Shown here piece after piece: positions 46,803 through 55,888 of a DNA stretch of 64,000 bases. Both the position numbers and the translations under genes were made by a program. The first letter of the stretch is position 1. Every line of letters begins with the position of its first letter. Where the stretch lies: contig NZ_FCOE02000002.1 in assembly GCF_001544915.2 (NCBI RefSeq), positions 472,459 through 536,458 of the forward strand, read 5' to 3'. The stretch comes from Caballeronia pedi (GTDB taxonomy: Bacteria; Pseudomonadota; Gammaproteobacteria; Burkholderiales; Burkholderiaceae). A model generated the notes under the pieces. That model saw only the letters and a list, made by a program, of their open reading frames with translations, had not been told where the DNA came from and did not search any database.

Positions 46803-48083
46803 TCATCGCTGCCTCCGCCCTCGCAACCCCCTGAACCACCCACGCTTCCCCATATCCGCCTGCTGCAAGAACACCGCGATCACGATGATCAATCCTTTGA
46901 GCACGAGCTGTGTATTGCTATCGATATCATTGAGCAACAGAATATTGCTCAGGAATCCAAATATCAGCACACCCGCAACCGTCCCCGATATACGCCCGAC
47001 CCCGCCCGAAAGACTGGTGCCGCCGATCACGACAGCGGCTATCGCGTCCAGCTCCCAGCCCATGCCGGCATCCGCCTTGCCTTGCCGATACTGCGCCGCA
47101 TAAAGGACGCCGACGAGCGCCGAGAGCAGGCCCGAGATCGCATAAGCGGCCATCTTGTGACGCGCGACATCGAGTCCCGACACCACTGCGCATTTCTCGT
47201 TTCCACCGATCGCATAAAGATATTTGCCGAATACGGTGCGGTTCATCACGAATCCCACCACGATAGCGATCACCAGAAAGAAAAGCGCAGGCACTGGCAC
47301 CACATTGACAAGCAGCGCACGCAGCGCTTCGATATCGCTCGTTGCATTGGTGCCGCTATAGATCGAATAGACGGCCGTATCCTGGCCCGCGATCAGACGC
47401 GAGGCGCCCAGCACGCCGACCATCGCGGCAAGCGTGACGATGAAAGGCTGCATGTGTCCGCGCGTGATGATCCAGCCGTTGAGCGCGCCGAGGGTGAAAC
47501 CCGCGAGCGGCACGATCCACATCACGGCGAGCAAGGGCATGCGATGTGCGCCGTGCAGTGCGATATACGCGCAGGCCAGCGCCGCGACGATCAACGCGAT
47601 GCCCGCCTGCATGGCAACGGGCGAACGATCCGCGACGCGCACCGTCTGCGCATCGCGCGCACGCATGATGCCCCGCGCGACGCCGAGCACGGCGAACACG
47701 ATCGCGAACACGGCGATCGCATCGAGCACGAGCGATGCGTAGGTCGCGCGGTTCCAGCCATCGGTGGTGAGCAGCATCGCGGTGAGCACGCTGCCGAGAC
47801 CCATGATCGCGCCCACCGACAGATCGATGCCCGCCGTGATGATCACGAGCGTCATGCCGATTGAAATCACGCCGACATTCGCGACTTGCCGGAACACGTC
47901 GGAGATGTTCGCGCTCGACAGAAAGATGTTGCCGCCGTCGGCCGCGTGCGGCGACGTGAACGCGCCCACCACCAGCAACACGATGAGCCCGAGGTAATAC
48001 TTCAGATACGTGAGAAACGTGCTCAGGTGTCGCTGACGGGCGGTGGCCGCGGACTCGGCGAGTTGGTCCTGCGCTTGCAGCAT
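46803..48083 (-). CDS. Sugar ABC transporter permease (RbsC-type)
   Basis: 426 residues with about ten membrane segments, longer than RbsC (about 320) because of an insertion after the third or fourth segment. Family hallmarks: IGMTLVIITAGIDLSVGAIMGLGSVLTAM, the coupling loop GGNEKCAVVSGLDVARHK, and IGGTSLSGGVGRISGTVAG. It is the last gene of the LacI / binding protein / ATPase / permease operon. It forms the membrane channel, probably as a dimer. Confidence 0.93.
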   Translation of the reverse strand: MLQAQDQLAESAATARQRHLSTFLTYLKYYLGLIVLLVVGAFTSPHAADGGNIFLSSANISDVFRQVANVGVISIGMTLVIITAGIDLSVGAIMGLGSVLTAMLLTTDGWNRATYASLVLDAIAVFAIVFAVLGVARGIMRARDAQTVRVADRSPVAMQAGIALIVAALACAYIALHGAHRMPLLAVMWIVPLAGFTLGALNGWIITRGHMQPFIVTLAAMVGVLGASRLIAGQDTAVYSIYSGTNATSDIEALRALLVNVVPVPALFFLVIAIVVGFVMNRTVFGKYLYAIGGNEKCAVVSGLDVARHKMAAYAISGLLSALVGVLYAAQYRQGKADAGMGWELDAIAAVVIGGTSLSGGVGRISGTVAGVLIFGFLSNILLLNDIDSNTQLVLKGLIIVIAVFLQQADMGKRGWFRGLRGRRQR

Positions 48084-48106
48084 GATATGCGTCTCCGTTT
48101 ATCGCT

Positions 48107-49624
48107 TCAGGGCGAGGCCATCCTGATGAGCACATCGCCCGAAAATTGCTCGCGCGTCAGTACGCCGCGCGCGTGTCCTTCGCACATCACGAGGATGCGA
48201 TCGGCAAGCAACATCAGTTCATCGATTTCGGAACTCGCGACGATCACCGTCACGCCTTCGCGCGCGGCCGCGAGTATCTGCCGATAAATCTCCGCCTTCG
48301 CCGCGACATCGACGCCGCGCGTGGGTTCATCGAGCAGAAGAATGCGCGGCTTCGTCATCAGCCATTTGCCGATGATGAGCTTTTGCTGATTGCCGCCCGA
48401 CAGAGTGCTCGCATCCTGCGCGAGCGAGCGATGCTTGACGTTCGATGCCCGCGCCTGCGATGCGGCCCATGCCTGCATGCGCCCGCGTCGATAGAACGGA
48501 AACCCAGGCGCGCGCGAGAGCGAAGGCAGAACGAGGTTCGCTTCCAGCGACTGATCGAGCACGAGCCCGTCTTTCTTGCGGTCTTCGGTCACGAAGGCAA
48601 GGCCGGCTGCGGCCGCGCGATCCGGCGAATCGATCGCATGCGTGTGACCGGCCACGCGTATCTCGCCTTCGCGCCGATATCGCGATACGCCGAACAAAGC
48701 CTCGAGTATCTCCGTCTTGCCCGCGCCGAGCAGCCCCGAGATGCCGAACACTTCGCCCTGTTGCACCGCGAACGACACATCCGATACGAGCGCGCGCGCC
48801 GGTCCCCATAACGTGAGAGCACGAACGTCCACCGCGAGCGGACGCGCTTGCGGTGCTTCGGCTTCGCTGCGCTCGGGCGGCGCGAAGTCCTTGCCGATCA
48901 TCATCGAGACGAGCGCCGATGACGATTCGACTTGCCGCATCTGCAAGGTCGCGATGCGTCTTCCGTCGCGCAGCACGGTCACGCGATCCGCGACCGCGAA
49001 CACTTCGCCGAGCCGGTGACTGATGAGCACGATCCCCATGCCGCGCTCGCGCAGATCGCGTGTGAGCGTGAGCAGCGCTTGCGTTTCGGTGTCGGAGAGC
49101 GCGGACGTCGGTTCGTCCATGATGAGCACGCGCGCATCGGCGAGCAGCGCCTTCGCGATCTCGACCAGTTGCTTCTCGCCGACACGCAAAGTGCCGACGA
49201 GCGTATTCGGCGGCGCGCGAAAGCCCAGTTGTGCAAGCACTTTCGCGGCGGCGTCGTGCATCGCGCGGCGATCGGGAAAGCCCATGCGCGTGCGCAGTTC
49301 CTTGCCGAGAAAAATGTTATCGACGGCGGAAAGCGTATCGACGAGATTGAGCTCCTGATGAATGATCGCGACGCCCGCGCGCGTCGCGTCGTTCACGCTC
49401 GTCATGCGCGTCGTCTCGCCACGCACGAGGATGCTGCCCGCATCGGGCGCATAGAGGCCGCCCAATATCTTCATCAGGCTCGACTTGCCCGCGCCGTTCT
49501 CGCCGACGAGCGCATGAATCTCGCCCGATGCGACATCGAAGTCGACGCCGGAGAGCGCGGGGCTGCCGTTGAACGAAATCGACAGGCCCGCGGCTTCGAT
49601 GAGCGGCGCGGTGACGGTTGCCAT
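48107..49624 (-). CDS. Sugar ABC transporter ATP-binding protein (RbsA-type, two ABC domains)
   Basis: 505 residues from the ATG at 49624; the frame is open to 49813 but the extension is shadow. Two ABC domains: first Walker A GENGAGKSS, then RVGEKQLVEIAKAL as signature region; second GLLGAGKTEI, LSGGNQQKLIIGKWL signature and DEPTRGVDV. As in RbsA and MglA. It drives uptake through the permease encoded 24 bp downstream. It starts 18 bp after the binding-protein gene. Confidence 0.95.
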   Translation of the reverse strand: MATVTAPLIEAAGLSISFNGSPALSGVDFDVASGEIHALVGENGAGKSSLMKILGGLYAPDAGSILVRGETTRMTSVNDATRAGVAIIHQELNLVDTLSAVDNIFLGKELRTRMGFPDRRAMHDAAAKVLAQLGFRAPPNTLVGTLRVGEKQLVEIAKALLADARVLIMDEPTSALSDTETQALLTLTRDLRERGMGIVLISHRLGEVFAVADRVTVLRDGRRIATLQMRQVESSSALVSMMIGKDFAPPERSEAEAPQARPLAVDVRALTLWGPARALVSDVSFAVQQGEVFGISGLLGAGKTEILEALFGVSRYRREGEIRVAGHTHAIDSPDRAAAAGLAFVTEDRKKDGLVLDQSLEANLVLPSLSRAPGFPFYRRGRMQAWAASQARASNVKHRSLAQDASTLSGGNQQKLIIGKWLMTKPRILLLDEPTRGVDVAAKAEIYRQILAAAREGVTVIVASSEIDELMLLADRILVMCEGHARGVLTREQFSGDVLIRMASP

Positions 49625-49641
49625 CGCTGTCTGCGTCCCGC

Positions 49642-50616
49642 TCAGTGGGTCGCGATATATTGCTTCGCGTTGTCCGCGAAGATGCCCTGCGTCGGCAGCG
49701 TGACTTTCTTCTGCACCTTGTCGCCGTGCAATACCTTGAGCGACTGGCGGATGCCTTCCGCGCCCGGCGTCGGATACATGAAGGTACCCGCGAGCAGGCC
49801 TTGCTCGACCCACGTCGCGCCTTCCTGCGGCAAGCCATCGATGCCGACGAACTTGATGCTCTTCTCGCGGCCCGCATCCTTCGCGGCAAGATAGGCGCCG
49901 TAGGCCATCGGATCGTTATGCGCGTACACCACGTCGATCTTCGGCTGCACGCGCAGCACGGTCTTCATGTAATCGTAGGCCTTGTCCTGTTTCCAGTCGC
50001 AATCCACGCGCTCGCCCACGCGCTTGATACCTTTCTCCTTGCCGATGGCCTTATCCGCGCCGTCATGCCGGTCATGCGCGGGCTGCGCGCCGAAGCCGCC
50101 CCAGATCTCGACCAGATTGCCCTGCGCCTTACCCGGCCCACCCGTCAGCTTGACGATGAAGTTGCCCGCTTCCTGGCCGATCTGCACATTGTCCCCGCCG
50201 ATGAACTGCGTGAACTGATCGCCGTTCACTTCGCGATCGAGCACGAACACGGGAATCCCCGCCTTGAAGGCCTTTTCGACGACGCCCGTGAGGCCCGCCG
50301 ACTCCTTGGGCGAGATGAAGATCGCGTCCATCTTCTGCGTGATGAAGTTCTCCATGTCGGCGTTCTGCTTGTCGGTGCGGTCTCCCGCGTCGGCGATGAT
50401 CAACTCGACCTCGGGATGCTTCGCGGCCTCGGCTTTCATGTCCTTGTTGAACTGCACGCGCCACGGCTCGACGGTCGTGACCTGCGAGAACCCGAAGCGG
50501 TATTTCTTCTGCTGCGCGAACGCCGGCCCGGCGATGAGCGCAGAGAAAGTGCCGACCGCACCGGCCAGCGGTGCGGCGATGAGACTCGCGGTGATGATGC
50601 GTCGTTTGCTGTCCAT
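49642..50616 (-). CDS. Periplasmic sugar-binding protein of the ABC transporter
   Basis: 324 residues with an N-terminal signal sequence (ends near AGPAFAQ) and a GGAGAG ribosome site. The mature protein is a type I periplasmic binding fold (YRFGFSQVTTVEPWRVQFNKDM, DAIFISPKE, PVFVLDREVNGD, VVYAHNDPMAYGAYLAAK, KFVGIDGLPQ), like ribose-, galactofuranose- or other sugar-binding proteins. The ligand cannot be read. It leads the transport operon, 101 bp after the LacI gene. Confidence 0.95.
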   Translation of the reverse strand: MDSKRRIITASLIAAPLAGAVGTFSALIAGPAFAQQKKYRFGFSQVTTVEPWRVQFNKDMKAEAAKHPEVELIIADAGDRTDKQNADMENFITQKMDAIFISPKESAGLTGVVEKAFKAGIPVFVLDREVNGDQFTQFIGGDNVQIGQEAGNFIVKLTGGPGKAQGNLVEIWGGFGAQPAHDRHDGADKAIGKEKGIKRVGERVDCDWKQDKAYDYMKTVLRVQPKIDVVYAHNDPMAYGAYLAAKDAGREKSIKFVGIDGLPQEGATWVEQGLLAGTFMYPTPGAEGIRQSLKVLHGDKVQKKVTLPTQGIFADNAKQYIATH

Positions 50617-50716
50617 TGCGTCTCTCCTGTTTTGGTTGCCAGCTTCGGGTTCGTTGTTCGTGATGGGTTGCTGCTCTCGCTGGTTCTGATCGGGTTAGAT
50701 CGATAAAAATAAAACG

Positions 50717-51775
50717 TTATAGCGTGGCCCGCTTGCGGGTTTCCCTGCCCGTCGCCTTGAAGGGCGGCGCGGTGCTCTCGCGCACGCGCAAATCCGCTTT
50801 CATGCGCAGATGCACCGGCTCCGATGATTCGCCCTGCAACTGTTTATGCAGCAGTTGCCAGATCGCGCGGCCCACGGCTTCCACCGGTTGATGTATCGAA
50901 CTGATGCGCGGATGCAGCACCGACATCCACGGCGCGTCGTCGAAAGAGAGCAGGGAGATGTGTTCGGGCAGATGCAATTCCGCATCGCGTATCGCGCGCA
51001 AGGCGCCGAGCGTCGCGACGTTCGCGCCGGTGAAGAGCGCGGTCGGCCGCTCGCGCTCCGACAGCAGGCCGAGCGTGGCCGCGTGGCTTTCCGTGTCCGT
51101 CATCCCGCATACGACGACGCGTGCATGGCGCGCCAGGCCCGCGCGTTTCATGGCGTCGAGATAGCCGTCCGCGCGTTCGCGGCTGTTGACGAGATCGAGC
51201 GCATTGACGATGAAGGTGATGCGCTTGTGCCCCAGCGCGATCAGATGATCGGTGCCGTCGCGCGCGGCGCGCCGGCTGTCGGTGGTCACGGTATTGGCGG
51301 GAAAGCTGTCGTCGACGCGGTCGGCCATGACGAGCGGCACATCGCATTCACGCAGTTCTTCTATCGCGTGATCGTAGCCGTGGCAGGGAATGATGATCAT
51401 GCCCGCCACTTGCCGTGACAGCACGAAGCGGATGCGTTCTGCCTCGCGCTCGGGATTTTCCTGCGCATGCGCGAGCAGCAGGCGATAGCCGCTCGCGAGC
51501 GCATGATCTTCCACCACGCACAGCAATTCGATGAAGAACGAGTTCGTCAGATCTGGCACGACGAAGCCGATGGATGTCGAGCGGCTGCTGCGCAATTCGG
51601 CCGCGAGGCTGTTGCGCCGGTAGCCGAGCCGGCGCGCGGCGTCCCACACCTGTTCGCGCCGCGCGGCGCTCACGCCCGGCGCGCCCGCCATGACCTTCGA
51701 TGCGGTGCCGAGCGATACCCCTGCCGCAGTGGCGACATCCTTCAACGTGCGGGCCGGTTTTTTTCGTGAGTCCAA
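50717..51775 (-). CDS. LacI family transcriptional repressor
   Basis: 352 residues. HTH at the N-terminus (TLKDVATAAGVSLGTASKVM) with hinge, then a sugar-binding-like core (FVVPDLTNSFFIELLCVVEDHALAS, LSFDDAPWMSVLHPRIS). It sits at the head of the sugar ABC operon, and a perfect 20-bp palindrome lies 18 bp before its start, so it should repress itself and the transporter until the sugar is present. Confidence 0.94.
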   Translation of the reverse strand: MDSRKKPARTLKDVATAAGVSLGTASKVMAGAPGVSAARREQVWDAARRLGYRRNSLAAELRSSRSTSIGFVVPDLTNSFFIELLCVVEDHALASGYRLLLAHAQENPEREAERIRFVLSRQVAGMIIIPCHGYDHAIEELRECDVPLVMADRVDDSFPANTVTTDSRRAARDGTDHLIALGHKRITFIVNALDLVNSRERADGYLDAMKRAGLARHARVVVCGMTDTESHAATLGLLSERERPTALFTGANVATLGALRAIRDAELHLPEHISLLSFDDAPWMSVLHPRISSIHQPVEAVGRAIWQLLHKQLQGESSEPVHLRMKADLRVRESTAPPFKATGRETRKRATL

Positions 51776-51792
51776 GGCGCGATATCGTCGAA

Positions 51793-51812
51793 ATTCTGAA
51801 ACGTTTCAGAAT
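51793..51812. promoter_or_regulatory. LacI-family operator (perfect 20-bp palindrome)
   Basis: ATTCTGAAACGTTTCAGAAT is a perfect palindrome with a central CG, as LacI-family operators have. It begins 18 bp upstream of the lacI start codon. A degenerate relative (ATAAAACGTTATA) occurs near 50705-50717, before the binding-protein gene. Confidence 0.75.
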
Positions 51813-51871
51813 ATTAGAAAGCGCCGACGAACCGGGCAAGTGAGTGTTTTTACCGACTCCGATGCGCCGCC

Positions 51872-52456
51872 TTACATCGAGGTATCGTGCAGATCCTTGA
51901 CGATGGGCGGTCCGATCCTGAAGTCTGAGAAACGCACGGTGAGGCCGCCGCGTTCGGGTGTGCAGCACATCGGGCCGACCTGCCAGCGCGCGGTTGCACT
52001 GCTTGCGGCGAAAGGCGCGAGACGCATCAGGGTCCAGTGGCGTTCATCGGCGCTGCATTGCACTTTCAGGACGCCTTGCGCGATCGTCATGCGCAACCGG
52101 AAGCGGTTCGTGTTCGCGCGCGAGCCGAGCGACCAGTCGGAGAGATCGTTGGTCAGGACGGTGCTGAAGGTGAGCGCGCCGTCGTTGTATTCGGCGCCGG
52201 ACTTGACCCAGCGTTCGGGGCTTTCGCGCACCATGAGGCCGGCCTGATCGTAGAGCGCGGAGAAGTCGCCATCGACCGCGACTTCGGCGGTGAAGTCGCC
52301 GTCGATGTCTGTCGCGAAGACATGGCCGTTATCGCGCACGAAGCCGTAGTGCGTCTTGCGCCAGAAGTCCGTGTTCGGGTCGGTGGCGACGTGGAGCGTG
52401 TCGTTCTCGACGCGCCATTGCGCGGGCTCGTTGATCCATCGGCATTGCTCGAACAT
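51872..52456 (-). CDS. DUF1349 domain protein
   Basis: 194 residues. The concanavalin-like DUF1349 fold is recognised from FWRKTHYGFVRDNGHVFATD, YDQAGLMVRESPERWVKSGAE and RFSDFRIGPP. The family has unknown function, though some members bind sugars. It is upstream of the lacI operon on the same strand, separated from it by 96 bp with the operator. Function in sugar use is possible but not shown. Confidence 0.85.
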   Translation of the reverse strand: MFEQCRWINEPAQWRVENDTLHVATDPNTDFWRKTHYGFVRDNGHVFATDIDGDFTAEVAVDGDFSALYDQAGLMVRESPERWVKSGAEYNDGALTFSTVLTNDLSDWSLGSRANTNRFRLRMTIAQGVLKVQCSADERHWTLMRLAPFAASSATARWQVGPMCCTPERGGLTVRFSDFRIGPPIVKDLHDTSM

Positions 52457-52600
52457 GGCGTCTCCGTCGCATGAGGATGGCAGCGCAAGTATGTCATGCC
52501 GCGCACATCGCGGTGATTCGAACGATCATACGAAACGATGCGCGCGTCAAGTGCACTAACATGTACGGGCACTGAGCATTCTTTTTCCGAAGGGAGAACG

Positions 52601-53971
52601 ATGGTCAAGCTGATGATGATCCTGCTGGGCGTGGATTACTTGCGCAATCGCTGGCGCGGCCTGATGGTGATGGGCTGGCTGCTGCTGCTGACCGGCATCG
52701 GCGTGTTCATCGATGCACTCGACGGCGCGCTCGGCTTTCCGATTGCCTCGGTCGGCTGGCTGCTGCTGATCGAGGGCGCGCTGACGCTGGCGGTCGCGTG
52801 GGCTGGCGTCGGCGGGCAGCGCAGGCTGCGCTATGCGAAGGGCATCGCGTTCGTGCTCACGGCGGCGCTGATCTTCGAGGGCAATCATCACGGCCACTTC
52901 ATTCTGTCGATACTGATCGGTGTCGCCTTTATCTTCGACGGCCTTCTGCAAGCGACGTCCGCGCTCGTCGTGCGGTATCGTCGCTATCGTGTCGCATTCG
53001 GGTTCGCGATCTTCGAGATCCTGCTCGGCATCTTCATGCTTCAGCCCTATCCGACGCACTACAAGGGCACGGTGCCGTATTGCGTCGGCGCGTTCTTCAT
53101 CTTCGCGGGATGGAACATGATCCTCATCGCGACGCGTGTGCGCAAGCTGGCGAGCAATCCCGCGAGCTGGGGCGATGCCAGCGCCGAAGCCGCGAGCGCG
53201 GCACAAGCGAAGGAACCGCCACGTCCAGCGCTGCAAGCCCGCGAATGGGACGGCCCGCCCACCGACGATGAACCCGCGCTCACCGTGCACGTATGGACGC
53301 CGGTCGGCTCGTCGAAGGCGGAGACACAGTGGCATCCGGTCGTCGATCGTTATATTGCGGCCGTGGACCGCAACGGCGTGATCTCGACGGGCCATGCAGC
53401 GCTCGAATCGCCGGAAGGCATCTATGTGAGCCTTTATCCGGCCGTCGAGATAGACCGCTCGCCCGACGACTTCGCGCGCCTCCTGCGCGCCACGCGCGAG
53501 AACGATGTGCCCGGCATGTTTCAGCCGAGCTATGCGATCGAGTCGAAGGCGTGGTGTCCTTCGACGACGCGCGTGCGTATCCGCAATTACGATCCCGTCC
53601 GGCTCGATAGTTTCTGGCGCAATTATCGCGAGGACGCGACGTATAACCTCACGCATCGCAATTGTTCGAGCAGCGTATCGCGTGCACTCGATGCGGCGCT
53701 CGAAGGCGCGGCGGGGCGCTTGTATGGTGCGAGCGCGGGTTGGGGCGCGCTGTTTCGAATGATCGTCACGCCGGAGCTCTGGGTCGCTGCGCAGGTACGC
53801 AAGCGCGCGGTGACGATGGCCTGGACGCCGGGGCTGACGCTCGACTATGCGCGGGCGCTCAGCATGGTCGCTGATCCGCGTCCTTATGGCTGGCTCAAGG
53901 TTGCGCGTATGGCGGTTGCGAAGATGCGTGAATCGCGGCGGGCGTGGCGCGATGAAGGAACGCGGGTTTGA
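52601..53971 (+). CDS. HdeD-like membrane protein fused to a permuted papain-fold (NlpC/P60-like) domain
   Basis: 456 residues from the ATG at 52601. About six membrane segments make up residues 1-180, resembling HdeD/DUF308 (acid-resistance membrane protein). A charged linker to about 225 follows. The C-terminal domain has GHAALES with His265 followed by NLTHRNCSSSVSRALDAAL with Cys355. His before Cys is the permuted order of LRAT/YaeF-type papain folds. The soluble domain could be a protease, amidase or thioesterase held at the membrane. Such a fusion is unusual, and the activity is inference. Confidence 0.75.
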   Translation: MVKLMMILLGVDYLRNRWRGLMVMGWLLLLTGIGVFIDALDGALGFPIASVGWLLLIEGALTLAVAWAGVGGQRRLRYAKGIAFVLTAALIFEGNHHGHFILSILIGVAFIFDGLLQATSALVVRYRRYRVAFGFAIFEILLGIFMLQPYPTHYKGTVPYCVGAFFIFAGWNMILIATRVRKLASNPASWGDASAEAASAAQAKEPPRPALQAREWDGPPTDDEPALTVHVWTPVGSSKAETQWHPVVDRYIAAVDRNGVISTGHAALESPEGIYVSLYPAVEIDRSPDDFARLLRATRENDVPGMFQPSYAIESKAWCPSTTRVRIRNYDPVRLDSFWRNYREDATYNLTHRNCSSSVSRALDAALEGAAGRLYGASAGWGALFRMIVTPELWVAAQVRKRAVTMAWTPGLTLDYARALSMVADPRPYGWLKVARMAVAKMRESRRAWRDEGTRV

Positions 53972-53986
53972 TGTGACATGCCGCCG

Positions 53987-54244
53987 CTAAAGATCAAGGT
54001 CTTCGGCTTCCTTGCGCGCACGGCGTTCTTCGTTCGCCCGGCGCGCGCGCAAGCGCTGACGCGACAACTGGGCGATCACTTCGCCCGTCGACGCGCCTGG
54101 CGGGATTTCATTGCGGATGACCTTGGGCACCATGGGTAATCCCATGCGCTGTCTGCGCAGCGCGCGGGCGATGTTAGTGCGGCACTCCTGTCCGTGACAA
54201 TCCCATTCGCCACGGATTCGCTCACAGTAGGGACATTGTTCCAT
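53987..54244 (-). CDS. Small Cys-rich hypothetical protein
   Basis: 85 residues. It opens with MEQCPYCERIRGEWDCHGQEC, four Cys and one His in a zinc-ribbon-like spacing, and ends with a basic helix (RQRLRARRANEERRARKEAE). It may bind zinc and nucleic acid. Family not recognised. It is convergent with the HdeD-fusion gene. Confidence 0.65.
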   Translation of the reverse strand: MEQCPYCERIRGEWDCHGQECRTNIARALRRQRMGLPMVPKVIRNEIPPGASTGEVIAQLSRQRLRARRANEERRARKEAEDLDL

Positions 54245-54285
54245 CCTTACAGTTTATCGCGAAACAGCGATGGTTTTCCCGCACG

Positions 54286-55125
54286 TCAAACGTCCCATAC
54301 GCCGCTTGCCGCAGTGCGCCTCGCATAGTCGTCGAACGTGCGGGCTTCGCGATGCAAGGCGAGACGCACGCCATCGACCGGCTTTTCATTGCGTCCGTCG
54401 AGCACGCTGGTGAACAGATAAAGAATCAGATCCGTTTCCTCCGTCGATACACCTGCTTCGAGCAGGCCCGCGCGAAACGCATCGGCGGGTGCGGGCTTGA
54501 GACGTGGTTCGCGCCGCGACGCCTGCCCGATGCATTCGAGCGCCTCGGCGAACGTAATCGCGCGAGGCCCGGTCAGCTCGTAAAGCCTGTTCTCGTGACC
54601 CGGCTGCGTGAGCGCCGCGACGGCTACGTCGGCGATATCTTCGGCATCGACGAAAGGCTCTTTGATATCGCCGACAGGCAGCGCGAGCGTGCCCTCGCGG
54701 ATCGGGTCGAGCAGAAAACTCTCGCTGAAGTTCTGCATGAACCAGCTGCAACGGAGAATGGTCCAGATCGCGCCCGAGCGTTGCAGCGCTGCTTCGGCAG
54801 CCTGAGCTTCTTCCTCGCCGCGTCCAGAAAGCAGCACGATCCGTTCGACGCCGCTTGCCAGAGCCGCGTCGAAGAACGCGCTGACCGTATCGAGCGCGCC
54901 GGGTATCGCGAGATCGGGCTGATACGTGACGTACGCGCGCTTCACGCCCGCGAGCGTCCCGCTCCATGTCGTTCGATCGTTCCAGTCGAAGCGGGGTCGC
55001 GTGGAGCGCGTGCATCCGCGTACATCGAGGCTCTGCGCGCGAAGCCGCTCGGCCACGCGGCGTCCCGTCTTGCCGTTCGCGCCCAATACGAGAATGGGCG
55101 CGGCGTCGAAGTTCGATCCAGTCAT
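54286..55125 (-). CDS. NmrA-like NAD(P)-binding protein
   Basis: 279 residues. N-terminal Rossmann motif ILVLGANGKTGRRVAERLRA, then the atypical-SDR core (GVERIVLLSGRGEEEAQAAE, TILRCSWFMQNFSESFL, RLYELTGPRAITFAEAL), resembling NmrA/ergot-type oxidoreductases. These use or sense NAD(P). It is divergent from a TetR gene with a tandem operator between, so it is likely the target of that repressor. Confidence 0.9.
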   Translation of the reverse strand: MTGSNFDAAPILVLGANGKTGRRVAERLRAQSLDVRGCTRSTRPRFDWNDRTTWSGTLAGVKRAYVTYQPDLAIPGALDTVSAFFDAALASGVERIVLLSGRGEEEAQAAEAALQRSGAIWTILRCSWFMQNFSESFLLDPIREGTLALPVGDIKEPFVDAEDIADVAVAALTQPGHENRLYELTGPRAITFAEALECIGQASRREPRLKPAPADAFRAGLLEAGVSTEETDLILYLFTSVLDGRNEKPVDGVRLALHREARTFDDYARRTAASGVWDV

Positions 55126-55144
55126 GACAGTCTCCTGTGTTTAA

Positions 55145-55191
55145 AACATGAGAGTTGCTCACGTTTCAAACATGATAGATACTCACATTTG
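55145..55191. promoter_or_regulatory. Tandem 23-bp TetR-type operators
   Basis: Two copies (55145-55167 and 55169-55191) at a 24-bp period. Each has AAAC-x-TGA(G/T)-N5-CTCA-x-(G/A)TTT. The first is a perfect dyad (AAAC/GTTT and TGAG/CTCA), the second has two mismatches. They lie between the NmrA-like gene and tetR. Confidence 0.7.
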
Positions 55192-55239
55192 GCTGTCAAG
55201 GACTTTTGAGCGCGCAGTCACGCGTGCAAAGGAAACGTC

Positions 55240-55875
55240 ATGCAAGAAAAGCCGCCGCGCGCCAAGGCGGAAGCGAGCGCCGCCCGCAGGCAACCCGCGC
55301 AGCAACGCAGTCGGGAGCGCCTGGATCGCATTCTGGAGGTCGCGCAGCAATTGATCGCGGAGAAGGGCAGCGAGCACGTGAAGATGAGCGAGATCGCCGA
55401 GCTTGCGGAGATTTCGATCGGTTCGCTGTATCAGTATTTTCCCGATAAGCGCGCTATCGTCCGCACGCTCGCCGAACTGTACGCGGCCGAGAGCCGGCGC
55501 TGCGTGCGCGAGGCGCTCGATGCGGTGCAGGACAAGGCGCAATTGCTGGGCGCGTTCGCGTCGCTGGTCGATCAGTACTATCAGATCGTGCTGGACAAGC
55601 CCGTGATGCGCGACATTTCTTCGGCGCTGCGATCGGACAAGGAGTTGATGAACATCGAGATTGCGGAAAGCAAAGCGTGCGGCGCTCTGCTCGCGGCGGC
55701 GATCCGGCGGGTCAAGCCGCGCGTGGACAGCAAGCGCGTCAACGCGCTCGCGTTCCTGATCTGGCAAATGGGCGAAGAGACGATGCGCCTTGCCGTCGCG
55801 CACAAGCGCGGCGAGGGCGCACTGCTGGTCGATGCTTATAAGCGCATGACCTTGCGAGCGATCGAGGATGTCTGA
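55240..55875 (+). CDS. TetR family transcriptional regulator
   Basis: 211 residues. N-terminal HTH at about 25-75 (RILEVAQQLIAEKGSEHVKM, EIAELAEISIGSLYQYFPDK). A helical ligand domain follows. It is divergent from the NmrA-like gene and the two operators lie between, so it probably represses both. The ligand is unknown. It is followed by the convergent glycosyltransferase gene. Confidence 0.93.
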   Translation: MQEKPPRAKAEASAARRQPAQQRSRERLDRILEVAQQLIAEKGSEHVKMSEIAELAEISIGSLYQYFPDKRAIVRTLAELYAAESRRCVREALDAVQDKAQLLGAFASLVDQYYQIVLDKPVMRDISSALRSDKELMNIEIAESKACGALLAAAIRRVKPRVDSKRVNALAFLIWQMGEETMRLAVAHKRGEGALLVDAYKRMTLRAIEDV

Positions 55876-55888
55876 GCCAGGCGCGCGC

